Source: Acidobacteriota bacterium
GTDB taxonomy: Bacteria; Acidobacteriota; Vicinamibacteria; Vicinamibacterales; UBA8438
Length of the DNA: 64,000 nt
NCBI GenBank assembly: GCA_009861545.1
Contig: VXME01000040.1
Location: forward strand, 69,108-133,107
Direction of reading: 5' to 3'
Notes under the pieces: model-generated
What the model saw: only the letters and a program-made list of their open reading frames with translations
Databases searched by the model: none
Told to the model about the DNA's origin: nothing
Translations under genes and position numbers: made by a program
Shown here: piece after piece, positions 29,224-38,165 of the stretch
Layout: each line of letters begins with the position of its first letter
Position numbering within the stretch: position 1 is the stretch's first letter

Positions 29224-30125
29224 GCCAGCCTCTCGGCGGCGCGCAGCTTCGCGCTGCGCGCACGGGGATTCCGGGCCACCTCGCCCGCGGAGGGACGCAA
29301 CGGGCGTCTGGTCAGCACCCTGATGGCGGCGCCGGCTTCACGCTCGAATCGGCGCAACGCCCGCTTGACGATGCGATCCTCCAGCGAATGAAAGGTGATG
29401 ACGGCCAGCCGCGCCCCGGTCCGCAGGCGCCGGCAAAGCGCCAGCAGCCAGGCGTCCAGCCCGTCGAGCTCGCGGTTGACCCAGATTCGCAGCGCCTGGA
29501 AGGTGCGGGTGGCGGGATGGATGCGCCGGCGGCCCCGGTAGGGCACCGCACGGCGGACCGCCTCCGCCAGTTGACCGGTGGATGTCAACGGCGCGCAGGC
29601 GCGCGAGGCGACCAGGCGCCGGGAGATGCGCCGCGCGTAGCGATCCTCCCCGTACTGGTGGATCACGTCGGCGAGCTCCGACTCGGGCGTGTCGCGCAGG
29701 AGGTCGGCGGCCGTCGGGCCGGTCGAACGATCCATCCGCATGTCGAGCGGTTCGTCGCGCCGGAAGCTGAAGCCGCGTCCGGCGCCGTCGAGCTGCAGCG
29801 ACGAGATTCCCAGGTCGGCGAGGGCGCCGCCGTCGATGTCGCCGATGCCGCGCTCGGCGAGCGCCGCATCCAGGTTGCGGAAGTCGGAGTGGACGAGCTC
29901 GACACGGTCGGTCCAGCTCGTCAGCGTCCGCGCGGCCGCCGCCAGCGCCTCACCGTCCCGGTCGAGCCCCAGCACGCGATCCGCGCCGCCTTCCAGGAGC
30001 GCGCGGGCGTGGCCGCCGCCTCCGACCGTGCAGTCGACGAACAGGCCGCCGCGCGCCGGATCGAGGACGGTCACCACCTCCGCCGCCATGACCGGTTCGT
30101 GCGTGACCATCGGACTCTGCGTCAT
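29220..30125 (-). CDS. rsmH: 16S rRNA (cytosine-1402-N4)-methyltransferase RsmH
   Basis: A SAM-dependent methyltransferase of 301 aa modifying C1402 in the decoding centre of 16S rRNA. Motifs: THEPVMAAEVV near the N-terminus, the SAM loop DCTVGGGGHARALL, and the C-terminal SFHSLEDRIVKRALRRFE. The insertion domain between them is of usual size. It follows mraZ by 10 nt, the standard dcw order, and overlaps ftsL by 4 nt. Confidence 0.96.
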   Translation of the reverse strand: MTQSPMVTHEPVMAAEVVTVLDPARGGLFVDCTVGGGGHARALLEGGADRVLGLDRDGEALAAAARTLTSWTDRVELVHSDFRNLDAALAERGIGDIDGGALADLGISSLQLDGAGRGFSFRRDEPLDMRMDRSTGPTAADLLRDTPESELADVIHQYGEDRYARRISRRLVASRACAPLTSTGQLAEAVRRAVPYRGRRRIHPATRTFQALRIWVNRELDGLDAWLLALCRRLRTGARLAVITFHSLEDRIVKRALRRFEREAGAAIRVLTRRPLRPSAGEVARNPRARSAKLRAAERLA

Positions 30126-30135
30126 GCCGCCCCAC

Positions 30136-30576
30136 TCAGATGCCGTAGTCCGCCGCGAGCGTGCCGAGTTCCTCCGGCGTGAGCGGGTGATCGCTCTGCC
30201 GCTTGCCGATATGCTCCTTGTTCCAGACTTCGAGGTGATTGCCCAGCCCGAGGACCATCACCTCCCCGACTATCTCCGCCTGCTCCCGGAGCAAACCCTG
30301 AATCAGGACGCGCCCCTGCTTGTCGAAGGCCGCCTCCTGCCCGTAGTAGTTGACCGCTTCCTTGTACCGGCGGACCCTGGGATCCGATGAGGGAGCCTGT
30401 GCGAGCTGCGCCTCCATGTCGGTCCAGACGCGCAGAGGGTAGATGAACGCGGCCTTGCCGTCGGTGCTCGTCACGAACACGTCGTCGCCGTACTGCGCCG
30501 CGATTGCCGACCTGAAGACCGTCGGCACCTTCAGCCTCCCCTTGTCGTCGATCTTCGCGGGCCTGTTCCCTCTCAC
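30136..30576 (-). CDS. mraZ: Transcriptional regulator MraZ
   Basis: A 146-aa protein with two AbrB-like MraZ domains, each with the family DxKGR-type motif (KIDDKGRLKVPTVFR and AAFDKQGRVLIQGLLRE). MraZ is an oligomeric DNA-binding regulator of dcw operons that binds direct repeats in its own promoter. The start is GTG with GGAG seven nt upstream. Phased repeats directly upstream fit autoregulation of the 14-gene cluster. Confidence 0.95.
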   Translation of the reverse strand: MRGNRPAKIDDKGRLKVPTVFRSAIAAQYGDDVFVTSTDGKAAFIYPLRVWTDMEAQLAQAPSSDPRVRRYKEAVNYYGQEAAFDKQGRVLIQGLLREQAEIVGEVMVLGLGNHLEVWNKEHIGKRQSDHPLTPEELGTLAADYGI

Positions 30577-30585
30577 CTGTCTGCT

Positions 30586-30650
30586 CCACTACAGTCCAGT
30601 TAAATCCCTCACAGGCCACTTTAGTCCACACACGAATCCTAGGGGACCAC
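30586..30650 (-). promoter_or_regulatory. MraZ operator: helically phased GTGG/TGG repeats
   Basis: Read on the plus strand, CCA(C/G) or a degenerate form recurs at 30586, 30596, 30606 (degenerate), 30616, 30626 and 30647, i.e. about every 10 bp or a multiple. On the transcribed strand these are GTGG boxes, two inside AAAGTGG. MraZ sites in E. coli and mycoplasmas are also direct repeats with about 10-bp spacing. The array covers the promoter spacer and the 5' leader, so bound MraZ would block transcription of mraZ and the dcw genes. Confidence 0.75.
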
Positions 30651-30664
30651 TTTCCCCTTGTCAA
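30636..30664 (-). promoter_or_regulatory. Sigma-70 promoter of the dcw cluster
   Basis: Minus strand: perfect TTGACA (30659-30664), 17-nt spacer, TAGGAT (30636-30641). Predicted start near 30629, giving a leader of about 50 nt before the mraZ GTG. One MraZ-type box (30647-30650) lies in the spacer. Confidence 0.78.
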
Positions 30665-30712
30665 CGGGTGAATCGCCGTTTCGCGATGGATGTGCGACAC
30701 TTTCCGGCGACG

Positions 30713-31801
30713 ATGCTGCGCGCCGGCCTGATCGGGCTCGCTTCGGCGGGCAAGTCGACTCTCTTCCAGCTCCTCACGCGGGCGGCCGACACGGGCGGCC
30801 GTGCCACCGGTCGGGACGACGCGGCCATGGGGCTGGCGCGCGTGCCCGATCCCCGCCTCGACCGCCTGAGCGCGATGTTCTCGCCACGGAAGCACACGCC
30901 GGCCACGGTGACCTTCGTCGACATGGCGACCCGGCGCGGCGGCGGCGCCGCGACGCTGGTCGACGTCGCGCCGTACCGCACGGCCGATGCGCTGCTCCAC
31001 GTCGTCCGCGCGTTCCGGGACGACGCGGTTCCGCATCCGGCGGAGTCCGTCGATCCCGGGCGTGACGCCAGGACCCTGGAAGACGAGCTGATCCTGGCCG
31101 ACCTCGGGGTGGCCGAGCGCCGCATCGAGCGGATCGAGAAGGACCGGAGCAAGGGCGCGTGGAAGGGTGACGCGGCCGAGCTCGACGTCCTGCGACGCTG
31201 CGCGGGCGTGCTCGAGGCCGGCACGCCGCTACGGGCGCTCGAGCTCGATCCCGCGGACGCCAGGCGGCTTCGCGGCTTCCAGTTCCTCTCCGCCAAACCG
31301 CTCCTGCTCGTCGTCAACGTCGACGAGGCGGACGCGGGCATCTCGACCGAGGACGCGGTGCGCGCGGCCGGCCTCGACGGATTCGTTCACGGACCCGCGG
31401 TGCGGGCGCTGACCGTCTGCGCGAAGATCGAGCTGGAGATCGCGGAGTTGGAGCCGGAGGATGCGGCGGCCTTCCTGACCGATCTGGGCCTGCGCGAGAC
31501 CGGGCTCGACCGCGTGATCCGCGGCGCCTACGAGTTGCTCGGCTACGTGTCCTTCTTCACCACCGGCGAAGACGAGTGCCGCGCGTGGTCCATCCCGGCG
31601 GGCACCGTCGCGCAGGACGCGGCCGGAGAGATCCACTCGGATCTGGCCCGGGGCTTCATCCGCGCCGAGGTGGTCGCCTGTGAGCGCCTGGTGGCCCGCG
31701 GCTCCCTCGCCGCCTGCCGCAGGCACGCCGAGGTGCGGCTCGAAGGCAAGGACTACGTGGTCCGCGACGGCGACGTCATCAACGTCCGCTTCGCCACATG
31801 A
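30713..31801 (+). CDS. ychF: YchF, OBG-family P-loop ATPase
   Basis: A 362-aa YchF/OLA1-type P-loop NTPase. In other bacteria it associates with ribosomes and affects stress and redox responses. The P-loop GLASAGKST is at residues 8-16. The specificity motif reads NVDE, of the NxxE type that in this family favours ATP over GTP. The C-terminus is a TGS domain (SFFTTGEDECRAWSIPAGTVAQDAAGEIH...). I chose the ATG at 30713 because the P-loop then lies at the usual position; an in-frame ATG at 30686 would add nine residues. Divergent from mraZ and overlapping murJ by ATGA. Confidence 0.92.
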   Translation: MLRAGLIGLASAGKSTLFQLLTRAADTGGRATGRDDAAMGLARVPDPRLDRLSAMFSPRKHTPATVTFVDMATRRGGGAATLVDVAPYRTADALLHVVRAFRDDAVPHPAESVDPGRDARTLEDELILADLGVAERRIERIEKDRSKGAWKGDAAELDVLRRCAGVLEAGTPLRALELDPADARRLRGFQFLSAKPLLLVVNVDEADAGISTEDAVRAAGLDGFVHGPAVRALTVCAKIELEIAELEPEDAAAFLTDLGLRETGLDRVIRGAYELLGYVSFFTTGEDECRAWSIPAGTVAQDAAGEIHSDLARGFIRAEVVACERLVARGSLAACRRHAEVRLEGKDYVVRDGDVINVRFAT

Positions 31802-33432
31802 CTCCCCCGGAGTCGACGCCCCCGCCCCCGCCTGGAACGGCCGCAGCCTCGGCCACGACGCGGCTCGCCAGGTCCGCCGGCGTGGTGGGAGCGGCGACTC
31901 TGACCAGCCGCGTCCTCGGGCTCGTCCGCGACCAGGTGCTCGCGTATCTGTTCGGCGCCGGCAACGCCATGGACGCCTTCAACGTGGCGACGCGAATCCC
32001 CAACCTCCTGCGGGATCTGTTCGCCGAGGGCGCGATGAGCGCCGCGTTCGTGCCCGCCTTCATGCGCCGTCTGACGCACGCCGGGCGGGCGGAAGCCTGG
32101 CGGCTCGGCAATCAGCTTCTGAACGCGCTCGTGGTGGTGACCGGCGCGTTCGTCCTCTCCGGCATGCTCTTCGCGGAACCGCTCGTGCGACTGCTCGCCG
32201 GCTCCTACGCCGAAGTGCCCGGCAAGCTGGAGCTGACGGTGTTCCTGACGCGCCTGCTGCTGCCCTTTCTGACGCTGGTGGCGGTCGCCGCGGCGCTGAT
32301 GGGCATGCTGAACTCGCTCAACCGCTTCTTCGTGCCGGCCCTCTCGCCCGCGATGTACAACGTGGGCATCATCGTGAGCGGCGCACTGCTCGTTCCGCTC
32401 ATGCCCGGGCTCGGGCTCGATCCGATCGTCGCCATTGCCATCGGCGCGCTGCTGGGCGGGGTCGGCCAGGTCGCGCTGCAGGTTCCCGCCCTCCACCGCG
32501 AGGGATTCCGATACCGGGCGGCCCTCGACCCGGCCGATCCCGGACTGCGGCACATCCTCCGGCTGATGGGACCCGGCACGCTCGCCGGCGCGGCCGTCCA
32601 GATCAACCTGTTGGTGAACATGGTGCTGGCCACCGGACAGGGCACGGGTGCCGTTTCCTGGCTGGGCTATGCGTTTCGCGTGATGTACCTGCCGATCGGC
32701 CTGTTCGGCGTCTCGATAGCCGCTGCGACGCTTCCGGTCGTCTCGCGCCACGCCGCGCGCGAGGAGATCGACGGCATCCGCGACGCCGTCTCACGGGCGC
32801 TCCGCCTCATGCTGGTCGTCAACGTCCCCGCTACGGTCGGCCTCATCGCGCTCGGCGCACCGGTCGTGCAACTCATCTTCGAACGCGGCAGCTTCACGCC
32901 GGAGGACACGGCCGCCACGACCGCCGCGCTCTTCTTCTATGCCCCCGGGCTCGCGGGCTATTCGGCCGTCCGCATCGCGGTCCCCTGCTTCTACGCACTC
33001 GGCAGCAGCGTCACTCCGACAGCGATCAGCATGGCCGCCGTGACCCTGAACATCGCGCTCAATCTCCTGCTCGTGGATCTGATGGGATACCGCGGGCTGG
33101 CGCTCGGCGCCTCGATCGCCGCCCTGGCCAACGCGGTCACCCTCCTCGCGGTGCTGCGCCGGCGGCTCCACGGTCTCGATCTGGGCCGGGTACTCACGGT
33201 CTTCGCGAAGATCGCCGTCGCATCGGCGGCCATGGGAGGCGCGGCCTGGATGACGCATGCGCTGCTGCTGGAAGCCTGGCCCGGCGCGGAGCTGGTCACG
33301 CGCCTGGGCAGGGTCTGCACGAGCATCGCGGTCGGCGGCGCCGTGCTGGCGGCCGCTGCGCTGATGCTCAGGATTCGAGAGCTCGAACAGGTGGGACGGC
33401 AGGTGCTGGCCCGCCTGGCTCGCAACCGCTAG
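31798..33432 (+). CDS. murJ: Lipid II flippase MurJ (MviN)
   Basis: A 544-aa multidrug/oligosaccharidyl-lipid/polysaccharide-type transporter with about 14 membrane helices. It moves lipid II across the inner membrane for peptidoglycan assembly. Family stretches include LGLVRDQVLAYLFG, RIPNLLRDLFAEGAMSAAFVP, LLPFLTLVAVAAALMGMLNS and FRVMYLPIGLFGVSIAAATLP. The first 20 residues are a Pro/Thr-rich tail. The start overlaps the ychF stop (ATGA). Although outside the dcw operon it lies just across the divergent promoter and serves the same pathway. Confidence 0.95.
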   Translation: MTPPESTPPPPPGTAAASATTRLARSAGVVGAATLTSRVLGLVRDQVLAYLFGAGNAMDAFNVATRIPNLLRDLFAEGAMSAAFVPAFMRRLTHAGRAEAWRLGNQLLNALVVVTGAFVLSGMLFAEPLVRLLAGSYAEVPGKLELTVFLTRLLLPFLTLVAVAAALMGMLNSLNRFFVPALSPAMYNVGIIVSGALLVPLMPGLGLDPIVAIAIGALLGGVGQVALQVPALHREGFRYRAALDPADPGLRHILRLMGPGTLAGAAVQINLLVNMVLATGQGTGAVSWLGYAFRVMYLPIGLFGVSIAAATLPVVSRHAAREEIDGIRDAVSRALRLMLVVNVPATVGLIALGAPVVQLIFERGSFTPEDTAATTAALFFYAPGLAGYSAVRIAVPCFYALGSSVTPTAISMAAVTLNIALNLLLVDLMGYRGLALGASIAALANAVTLLAVLRRRLHGLDLGRVLTVFAKIAVASAAMGGAAWMTHALLLEAWPGAELVTRLGRVCTSIAVGGAVLAAAALMLRIRELEQVGRQVLARLARNR

Positions 33433-33450
33433 CGCGACCCTGCGGTCGCG
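33433..33450 (+). terminator. Hairpin directly after murJ
   Basis: A perfect 7-bp stem, CGCGACC/GGTCGCG, with a 4-nt loop begins right after the murJ TAG. No T-run follows, so termination is uncertain. A second 7-bp inverted repeat, GGGAGTC/GACTCCC (33453-33459 and 33509-33515), lies just downstream. Confidence 0.35.
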
Positions 33451-33555
33451 TTGGGAGTCTCGCCGACGCGAAACTGCTGCGGCACGGTCGCTCGCGGTCC
33501 GCCGGAGCGACTCCCGGCAGCCGAATCCGGCGCATCGGCCCCTGAGAATGGTACG

Positions 33556-34389
33556 ATGGGCGCGATGCGACCGATGCACTACGGCGGCAGCCACTACTCC
33601 TTCGGACCCGGCCTGATGACGCCCGCGGTCAAGATGCTGCTGTGGGCCAACGTCGGTCCGTTCCTGCTGACCGCGCTCGCCCCGTCGCTCTTCTACTCGA
33701 TCGCCGGCGTCTTCGGACTGACGCCGCAGGCGGTCCTCACCCGGTTCTGGATCTGGCAGCCGGTCACCTACATGTTCTTGCACGGCGGCATGGGGCACGT
33801 GCTGCTGAACATGCTGGTGCTCTGGATGTTCGGCGTGCAGTTGGAGCGGCTCTGGGGCTCCCGGTTCTTCCTGCGCTACTACTTCGTCACCGGCATCGGG
33901 GCGGGACTTTCGACCATCGCGGTGTCGCTGCTGCCGTTCGCTTTCGCCGATCCGACCTACGCTGCCGTGACGATCGGCGCCTCGGGCGCGGTCTACGGGT
34001 TGCTGATGGCGTTCGCGCTGATCTACCCGGAAACGCCCATCCTGATGTTCTTCCTCTTTCCCGTGCCGGCGAAGTACTTCGTGATGATCATCGGCGCCGT
34101 GGCGTTCCTGTCCGTGCCCCGCGGAGATGGGGTCGCGCACATCGCCCATCTCGGCGGGCTGCTGGTCGGCTTCCTGTACCTGCGGATGCGCGGCGCAGCG
34201 GCCGGTCGGATCGGCGGTGGACGGATGAGGCTGGGACGGATCGGCGTCATCGCCGACATCAAGTACCGCTACGTCAAGTGGAAGATGGCGCGTCTCCGGA
34301 AGCGCTTCGACGTCTACCAGGGCCGGGGCGGCCGGGATTGGGACGACTATCCGCGCGGCGACGGCAACTGGAACGACCGCGTGCATTAG
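33556..34389 (+). CDS. Rhomboid family intramembrane serine protease
   Basis: A 277-aa six-helix rhomboid protease. The catalytic serine is Ser143 in GASGAVYG, and the partner histidine is His198 in HIAHLGGLL. The HGGMGHVLLNMLVLW segment supplies the conserved His/Asn of the oxyanion hole. A soluble Arg-rich and Gly/Asp-rich tail of about 60 residues follows. The start is one of three closely spaced ATGs (33556, 33565, 33574). A GGTACGAT just before it looks like a -10 element, so the mRNA may be almost leaderless. Substrates are unknown. Confidence 0.9.
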   Translation: MGAMRPMHYGGSHYSFGPGLMTPAVKMLLWANVGPFLLTALAPSLFYSIAGVFGLTPQAVLTRFWIWQPVTYMFLHGGMGHVLLNMLVLWMFGVQLERLWGSRFFLRYYFVTGIGAGLSTIAVSLLPFAFADPTYAAVTIGASGAVYGLLMAFALIYPETPILMFFLFPVPAKYFVMIIGAVAFLSVPRGDGVAHIAHLGGLLVGFLYLRMRGAAAGRIGGGRMRLGRIGVIADIKYRYVKWKMARLRKRFDVYQGRGGRDWDDYPRGDGNWNDRVH

Positions 34390-34761
34390 CTACTGCGGCG
34401 GGTCACCGGCAGGACCGCGGCCGGTGGGCGCCAGCCACTCCGTCCGCACCGGACAGAAGAGATCGAGCGCGAACGTATCCGCCAGTGCCTCGGCCTGATG
34501 CCGCACCCCTGCCGGAATCACCAGTACCTCTCCCTCGTGCACGACGATCTCCTCGCCTCCGACCATGCAGCGCAGGGCGCCCTCGAGCACGTATTGCAAC
34601 TGCTCGCTCACGTGCCGGTGCGCCGGCACGTGCGCACCCCGCTTCAGATAGACCTGCACCAGCATCTGCCGCTCTCCCGACACGATCTTCCGGGAGATCA
34701 GCTCCGTGACCTTGTCGAGATCGAGCGCGGCCCAACGATGAACGACGGCGTTCGACGGCAT
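34390..34761 (-). CDS. Small cupin-domain protein
   Basis: A single-domain cupin of 123 aa. Motif 1 is [20 protein letters not shown] (metal ligands His-x-His, Glu) and motif 2 is [16 protein letters not shown] (third His). It probably binds a divalent metal in a beta-barrel; catalytic or sensory role unknown. The start has GGGAGGA six nt upstream. The stop abuts the rhomboid stop on the other strand with no gap. A much longer open frame upstream is antisense to the E1 gene and was rejected. Confidence 0.85.
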   Translation of the reverse strand: MPSNAVVHRWAALDLDKVTELISRKIVSGERQMLVQVYLKRGAHVPAHRHVSEQLQYVLEGALRCMVGGEEIVVHEGEVLVIPAGVRHQAEALADTFALDLFCPVRTEWLAPTGRGPAGDPPQ

Positions 34762-34856
34762 CGGTTCCTCCCCCGCGGCCTGGGTCACCTGATCGTAACT
34801 GTTGACAGGGAACGGTTTACGCCGCCCTCGCGAAGGGCCGCCGGGCCGCGGCCGCG

Positions 34857-34865
34857 TGATATAAT
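34857..34865 (+). promoter_or_regulatory. Extended -10 promoter for the E1 dehydrogenase gene
   Basis: TGATATAAT is a perfect extended -10 (TGn plus TATAAT) about 70 nt upstream of the E1 start, in the divergent gap with the cupin gene. No -35 is recognisable, as is usual for extended -10 promoters. Confidence 0.65.
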
Positions 34866-34935
34866 CGAGAGTCGTGCACGATACTCGATCGAGCCGACTG
34901 TCGCCCGCACCCGCCCACCGCAAGGACTCCGCACC

Positions 34936-37086
34936 ATGAAGGGACCAGCGCTCACGAACGAGCCTGCCGCCCGCGCAGCCCTCGCGGTCGGCGGCCCTGT
35001 CGGCGAGCTGTCGCGCGAGCGGTTCATCGGCTTCTACCGCACGATGCTGCTGTCGCGCCGTCTCGACGACCGGGAGCTGCAGCTCAAGAACCAGAGCCTC
35101 AGCTACTTCCAGATCAGCGGAGCCGGGCACGAGGCCGTGCAGGTGGCGGCCGGACTGGCCCTGCGGCCGGGCCGCGACTGGGTTTTCCCGTACTACCGCG
35201 ACCGGGCGTTGTGCCTGACGCTCGGTCTGACGGCCCACGACATGCTGCTCAACGCCGTGGGCGCGAAGGACGATCCCAACTCCGGCGGCCGGCAGATGCC
35301 GACCCACTGGAGCTCGCCGACGTTGCGCATCGTGTCCCCCTCGAGTGCGTGCACCACGCAGTGCCTGCACGCGGTCGGCGCGGCCGAGGCGGGAGAGCTC
35401 CTGCCACGACTTCTCGGCATCGAATCCGATTCGTCTCCCCCCGACGGCGATGTCGTGCTCGTCTCGCTCGGCGACGGCCAGACGAGCGGGGGCGAGTTCT
35501 GGGAATCGCTCAATACGGCCTGCACGGGACGGCTTCCGGTCGTCTACCTGGTTGAGGACAACGGATACGCGATCTCCGTGCCGGTCGAGGTGCAGACGCC
35601 CGGCGGTGATATCTCGGATCTGATCGAGGCGTTCCCCGGCCTGCACGTCATCCGCGTCGACGGAACCGACGGCGTCGCCAGCTTCCGCGCCATGAGCGAA
35701 GCCGTGGCGTGGGCGCGGGGCCGTTCCGGCCCCGCACTGGTCCACGCGCACGTCACGCGTCCGTACTCGCACTCGATGTCGGACGACGAGCGTCACTACA
35801 AGAGCGCCGCCGAACGGGAAGCGGAGGCGGCGCGCGATCCTCTGCGCCGGTTCGCCGACTTCCTGGTGGCCGCCGGGCACGCGACGGAGGTCGAGCTCGA
35901 CGCGGTCGCGGCCGACGTCGACCGCGAGGTGCAGGACGCATCGGACCGCGCCGTCGCCGCCCCGAAGCCGGATGCGTCGACGGCCGCGCTGTACGTGTAC
36001 TCCCCGACGGTCGACCCGGCTTCCGACGCGTTCGAGGCCGCGGCCGCCCCGGCCCCATCCGGCACGCCGGAGACGATGGTCTCCGCCATCAACCGCACGC
36101 TCAAGGACGAGATGGCGCGCGACCCCCGTATCGTCGTCTTCGGCGAGGACGTCGCCGACGCCAGCCGTCCGGAGATCCTCTCCGAGGTAACCGGCAAGGG
36201 AGGCGTGTTCAAGGCAACGCTCGGACTGCAACGGGAGTACGGCCGAGAGCGAGTCTTCAATTCTCCGCTCGCCGAGGCGAATATCGTCGGACGGGCGATC
36301 GGCATGGCGGTGCGCGGTCTGAAGCCGGTGGTGGAGATCCAGTTCTTCGACTACATCTGGCCGGCCATGATGCAGATACGGGATGAGCTCTGCATGCTGC
36401 GCTACCGCTCGAACAACGACTGGTCCTGCCCGGTCGTCATCCGTGTCCCGATCGGCGGCTACCTGAAGGGCGGCGCCCTTTATCACAGTCAGTCCGGCGA
36501 GAGCATCTTTGCGCACTGCCCAGGGCTGCGCATCGCCTTTCCGTCGACCGCCGAGGACGCGGCCGGCCTGCTCCGTACGGCGATCCGGGCGGACGACCCG
36601 GTCCTTTTCCTCGAGCACAAGCACCTCTATCGCCAGACCTACAACAAGGGAATCTATCCGGGAGCCGACTACACGCTGCCGTTCGCGCGGGCCGCCGTCC
36701 GGCGGGACGGCGCCGACGTCACCGTGCTGACCTGGGGCGCTCTCGTACAGAGGTCGCTGCTGGCCGCCGAGCGCGCCAGCCAGGAGGGAATCGACGTTCG
36801 GGTGATCGACCTGCGCACGATCGTACCGTACGACTGGGAGGGCATCGCCGAAGCCGTGCGAGCGACCAGCCGGGTCGTGATCGCGCACGAAGACCAGTTG
36901 ACGTGCGGTTTCGGGGCCGAGCTCGCTGCACGGATCGCCGACGAGCTGTTCGAGCACCTCGACGCCCCCGTCAAGCGCCTGGGGGCGTTGGACTGCCCGG
37001 TCGCCTACAGTCCCGTTCTCGAAGAGGCCATCCTGCCGCAGGCGGACGACGTGCTGGACACCATCAGAGCGACCGCTCGCTACTGA
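34936..37086 (+). CDS. Thiamine-dependent 2-oxoacid dehydrogenase E1, fused alpha and beta subunits
   Basis: A 716-aa fusion of E1-alpha (about 25-350) and E1-beta (about 380-716). The alpha part has the thiamine diphosphate motif starting GDG at 179-181 and ending VEDNGYAIS. The beta part has [23 protein letters not shown] and [16 protein letters not shown]. Such E1 enzymes decarboxylate pyruvate or branched-chain 2-oxoacids and pass the acyl group to a lipoyl E2. The motifs look closer to branched-chain or acetoin-type E1 than to E. coli AceE. E2 and E3 genes are not adjacent, so the substrate is undecided. AAGGA lies upstream of the ATG. Confidence 0.88.
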   Translation: MKGPALTNEPAARAALAVGGPVGELSRERFIGFYRTMLLSRRLDDRELQLKNQSLSYFQISGAGHEAVQVAAGLALRPGRDWVFPYYRDRALCLTLGLTAHDMLLNAVGAKDDPNSGGRQMPTHWSSPTLRIVSPSSACTTQCLHAVGAAEAGELLPRLLGIESDSSPPDGDVVLVSLGDGQTSGGEFWESLNTACTGRLPVVYLVEDNGYAISVPVEVQTPGGDISDLIEAFPGLHVIRVDGTDGVASFRAMSEAVAWARGRSGPALVHAHVTRPYSHSMSDDERHYKSAAEREAEAARDPLRRFADFLVAAGHATEVELDAVAADVDREVQDASDRAVAAPKPDASTAALYVYSPTVDPASDAFEAAAAPAPSGTPETMVSAINRTLKDEMARDPRIVVFGEDVADASRPEILSEVTGKGGVFKATLGLQREYGRERVFNSPLAEANIVGRAIGMAVRGLKPVVEIQFFDYIWPAMMQIRDELCMLRYRSNNDWSCPVVIRVPIGGYLKGGALYHSQSGESIFAHCPGLRIAFPSTAEDAAGLLRTAIRADDPVLFLEHKHLYRQTYNKGIYPGADYTLPFARAAVRRDGADVTVLTWGALVQRSLLAAERASQEGIDVRVIDLRTIVPYDWEGIAEAVRATSRVVIAHEDQLTCGFGAELAARIADELFEHLDAPVKRLGALDCPVAYSPVLEEAILPQADDVLDTIRATARY

Positions 37087-37100
37087 CGAAGGAGACCCCG

Positions 37101-38165
37101 CTGGACCCACCGGCCCGTACCCGCGCGATCGCCAGCATCTGCCGGCTCGCCGGAGCGACGGCCCTGGCCTTGGCGTTCGCACCGCTCGTCACTCCCGCAC
37201 CGGAGGCCTCGCACCACGTCGAGATCCTGCACTCCACCGGCGGTCTGCCACCGCACATCGTCGGCACGTTCCGTGAACCGAGCGTCTTCCAGCAGGCGCC
37301 CGACGGGCGGTACTTCGTGTTCGACCGGCGCGGGCATGCGGTCCATCGGATCGCCCCTGACCGCACCGTAACCACGCGGCTCGTACAGGTCGGTCCCGAA
37401 GACGGCCGGATCCTGGGCGCGAGCACGTTCGATCTCGGGCCCGGCTCCCGGTTCGTCGTCGCGGACGCGCCCGGCGGCCGGGAACGCGTCCAGATCTTCG
37501 ATCTCGACGGCGGGCGCCTGGGCAGCTTCCGGCTGCCGGGTCGTGCCGCGCCGCGACTCACCCTCGGCCCGATCGTCCTGAACGGCATCGGCTCGCTGGA
37601 ATTCACCGGCCGGTCGATGCTGATGAACCAGCCGGAGATCGGCGGACTGATCACCCGCTTCAGCCTGAACGGGCATCCGTACCAGACGTTCGGCTCCTTC
37701 CGCTCGACGGGTCACGAAGCCAATCGCGACCTGCATCTCGCCCTGAACAGCGGGTTGCCGCTCGCGGACCCGTTCGGCGAACACTATTTCGTCTTCCAGT
37801 CGGGTCGGCCGCTCTTCCGCAAGTACGACAGCGCCGGGACCCTGCTCTTCGAACGTCACATCGAAGGCGTCGAGCTGGATCCACTGATCAACGCGCTTCC
37901 GACGGTCTGGCCCACCCGCCCGGACGACCGCGGCCGGGAACTGCCGCTGGTTCCGCCCACGGTCCGCACCGCCGCGGTCGACCGTACCGGCAACCTGTGG
38001 GTCGCCCTGTCGACGCCGTTCCTCTACGTCTACGATCCGTCCGGCGAGAAGATTCGCACGGTCCGCCTGCAGGCGGCGGGCGTCGTGCACCCGTCGAGCC
38101 TGCACTTCCCGGACGAACGGCGGATGCTGGTCGCCCCCGGGTGCTACGAATTCACCGTGTGGTGA
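37101..38165 (+). CDS. Exported beta-propeller-like protein of unknown function, probable CTG start
   Basis: A 354-aa protein with an N-terminal signal peptide: Arg-containing head, hydrophobic GATALALAFAPLV, cut near PEAS. The mature part repeats strands such as DGRYFVFDRRGHAVHRI, GSRFVVADAPGG and DRTGNLWVALSTPFLYVYDPSGEK, typical of NHL/six-bladed propellers. No ATG, GTG or TTG lies before the signal core in frame. An AAGGAG six nt before CTG 37101 makes that the best start. It begins 14 nt after the E1 stop, so is probably co-transcribed. It converges on and overlaps the EamA gene by 14 nt. No enzyme motif seen. Confidence 0.72.
   Translation: MDPPARTRAIASICRLAGATALALAFAPLVTPAPEASHHVEILHSTGGLPPHIVGTFREPSVFQQAPDGRYFVFDRRGHAVHRIAPDRTVTTRLVQVGPEDGRILGASTFDLGPGSRFVVADAPGGRERVQIFDLDGGRLGSFRLPGRAAPRLTLGPIVLNGIGSLEFTGRSMLMNQPEIGGLITRFSLNGHPYQTFGSFRSTGHEANRDLHLALNSGLPLADPFGEHYFVFQSGRPLFRKYDSAGTLLFERHIEGVELDPLINALPTVWPTRPDDRGRELPLVPPTVRTAAVDRTGNLWVALSTPFLYVYDPSGEKIRTVRLQAAGVVHPSSLHFPDERRMLVAPGCYEFTVW

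Noticed and set aside
30443-30712. N-terminal extension of YchF into the mraZ region
   Set aside because: It would run antisense through mraZ and the dcw promoter; the family N-terminus begins at 30713 or 30686.
34390-37182. 930-codon minus-strand frame ending in the cupin
   Set aside because: Everything beyond 34761 is antisense to the E1 gene; the cupin has its own start with a strong ribosome-binding site.
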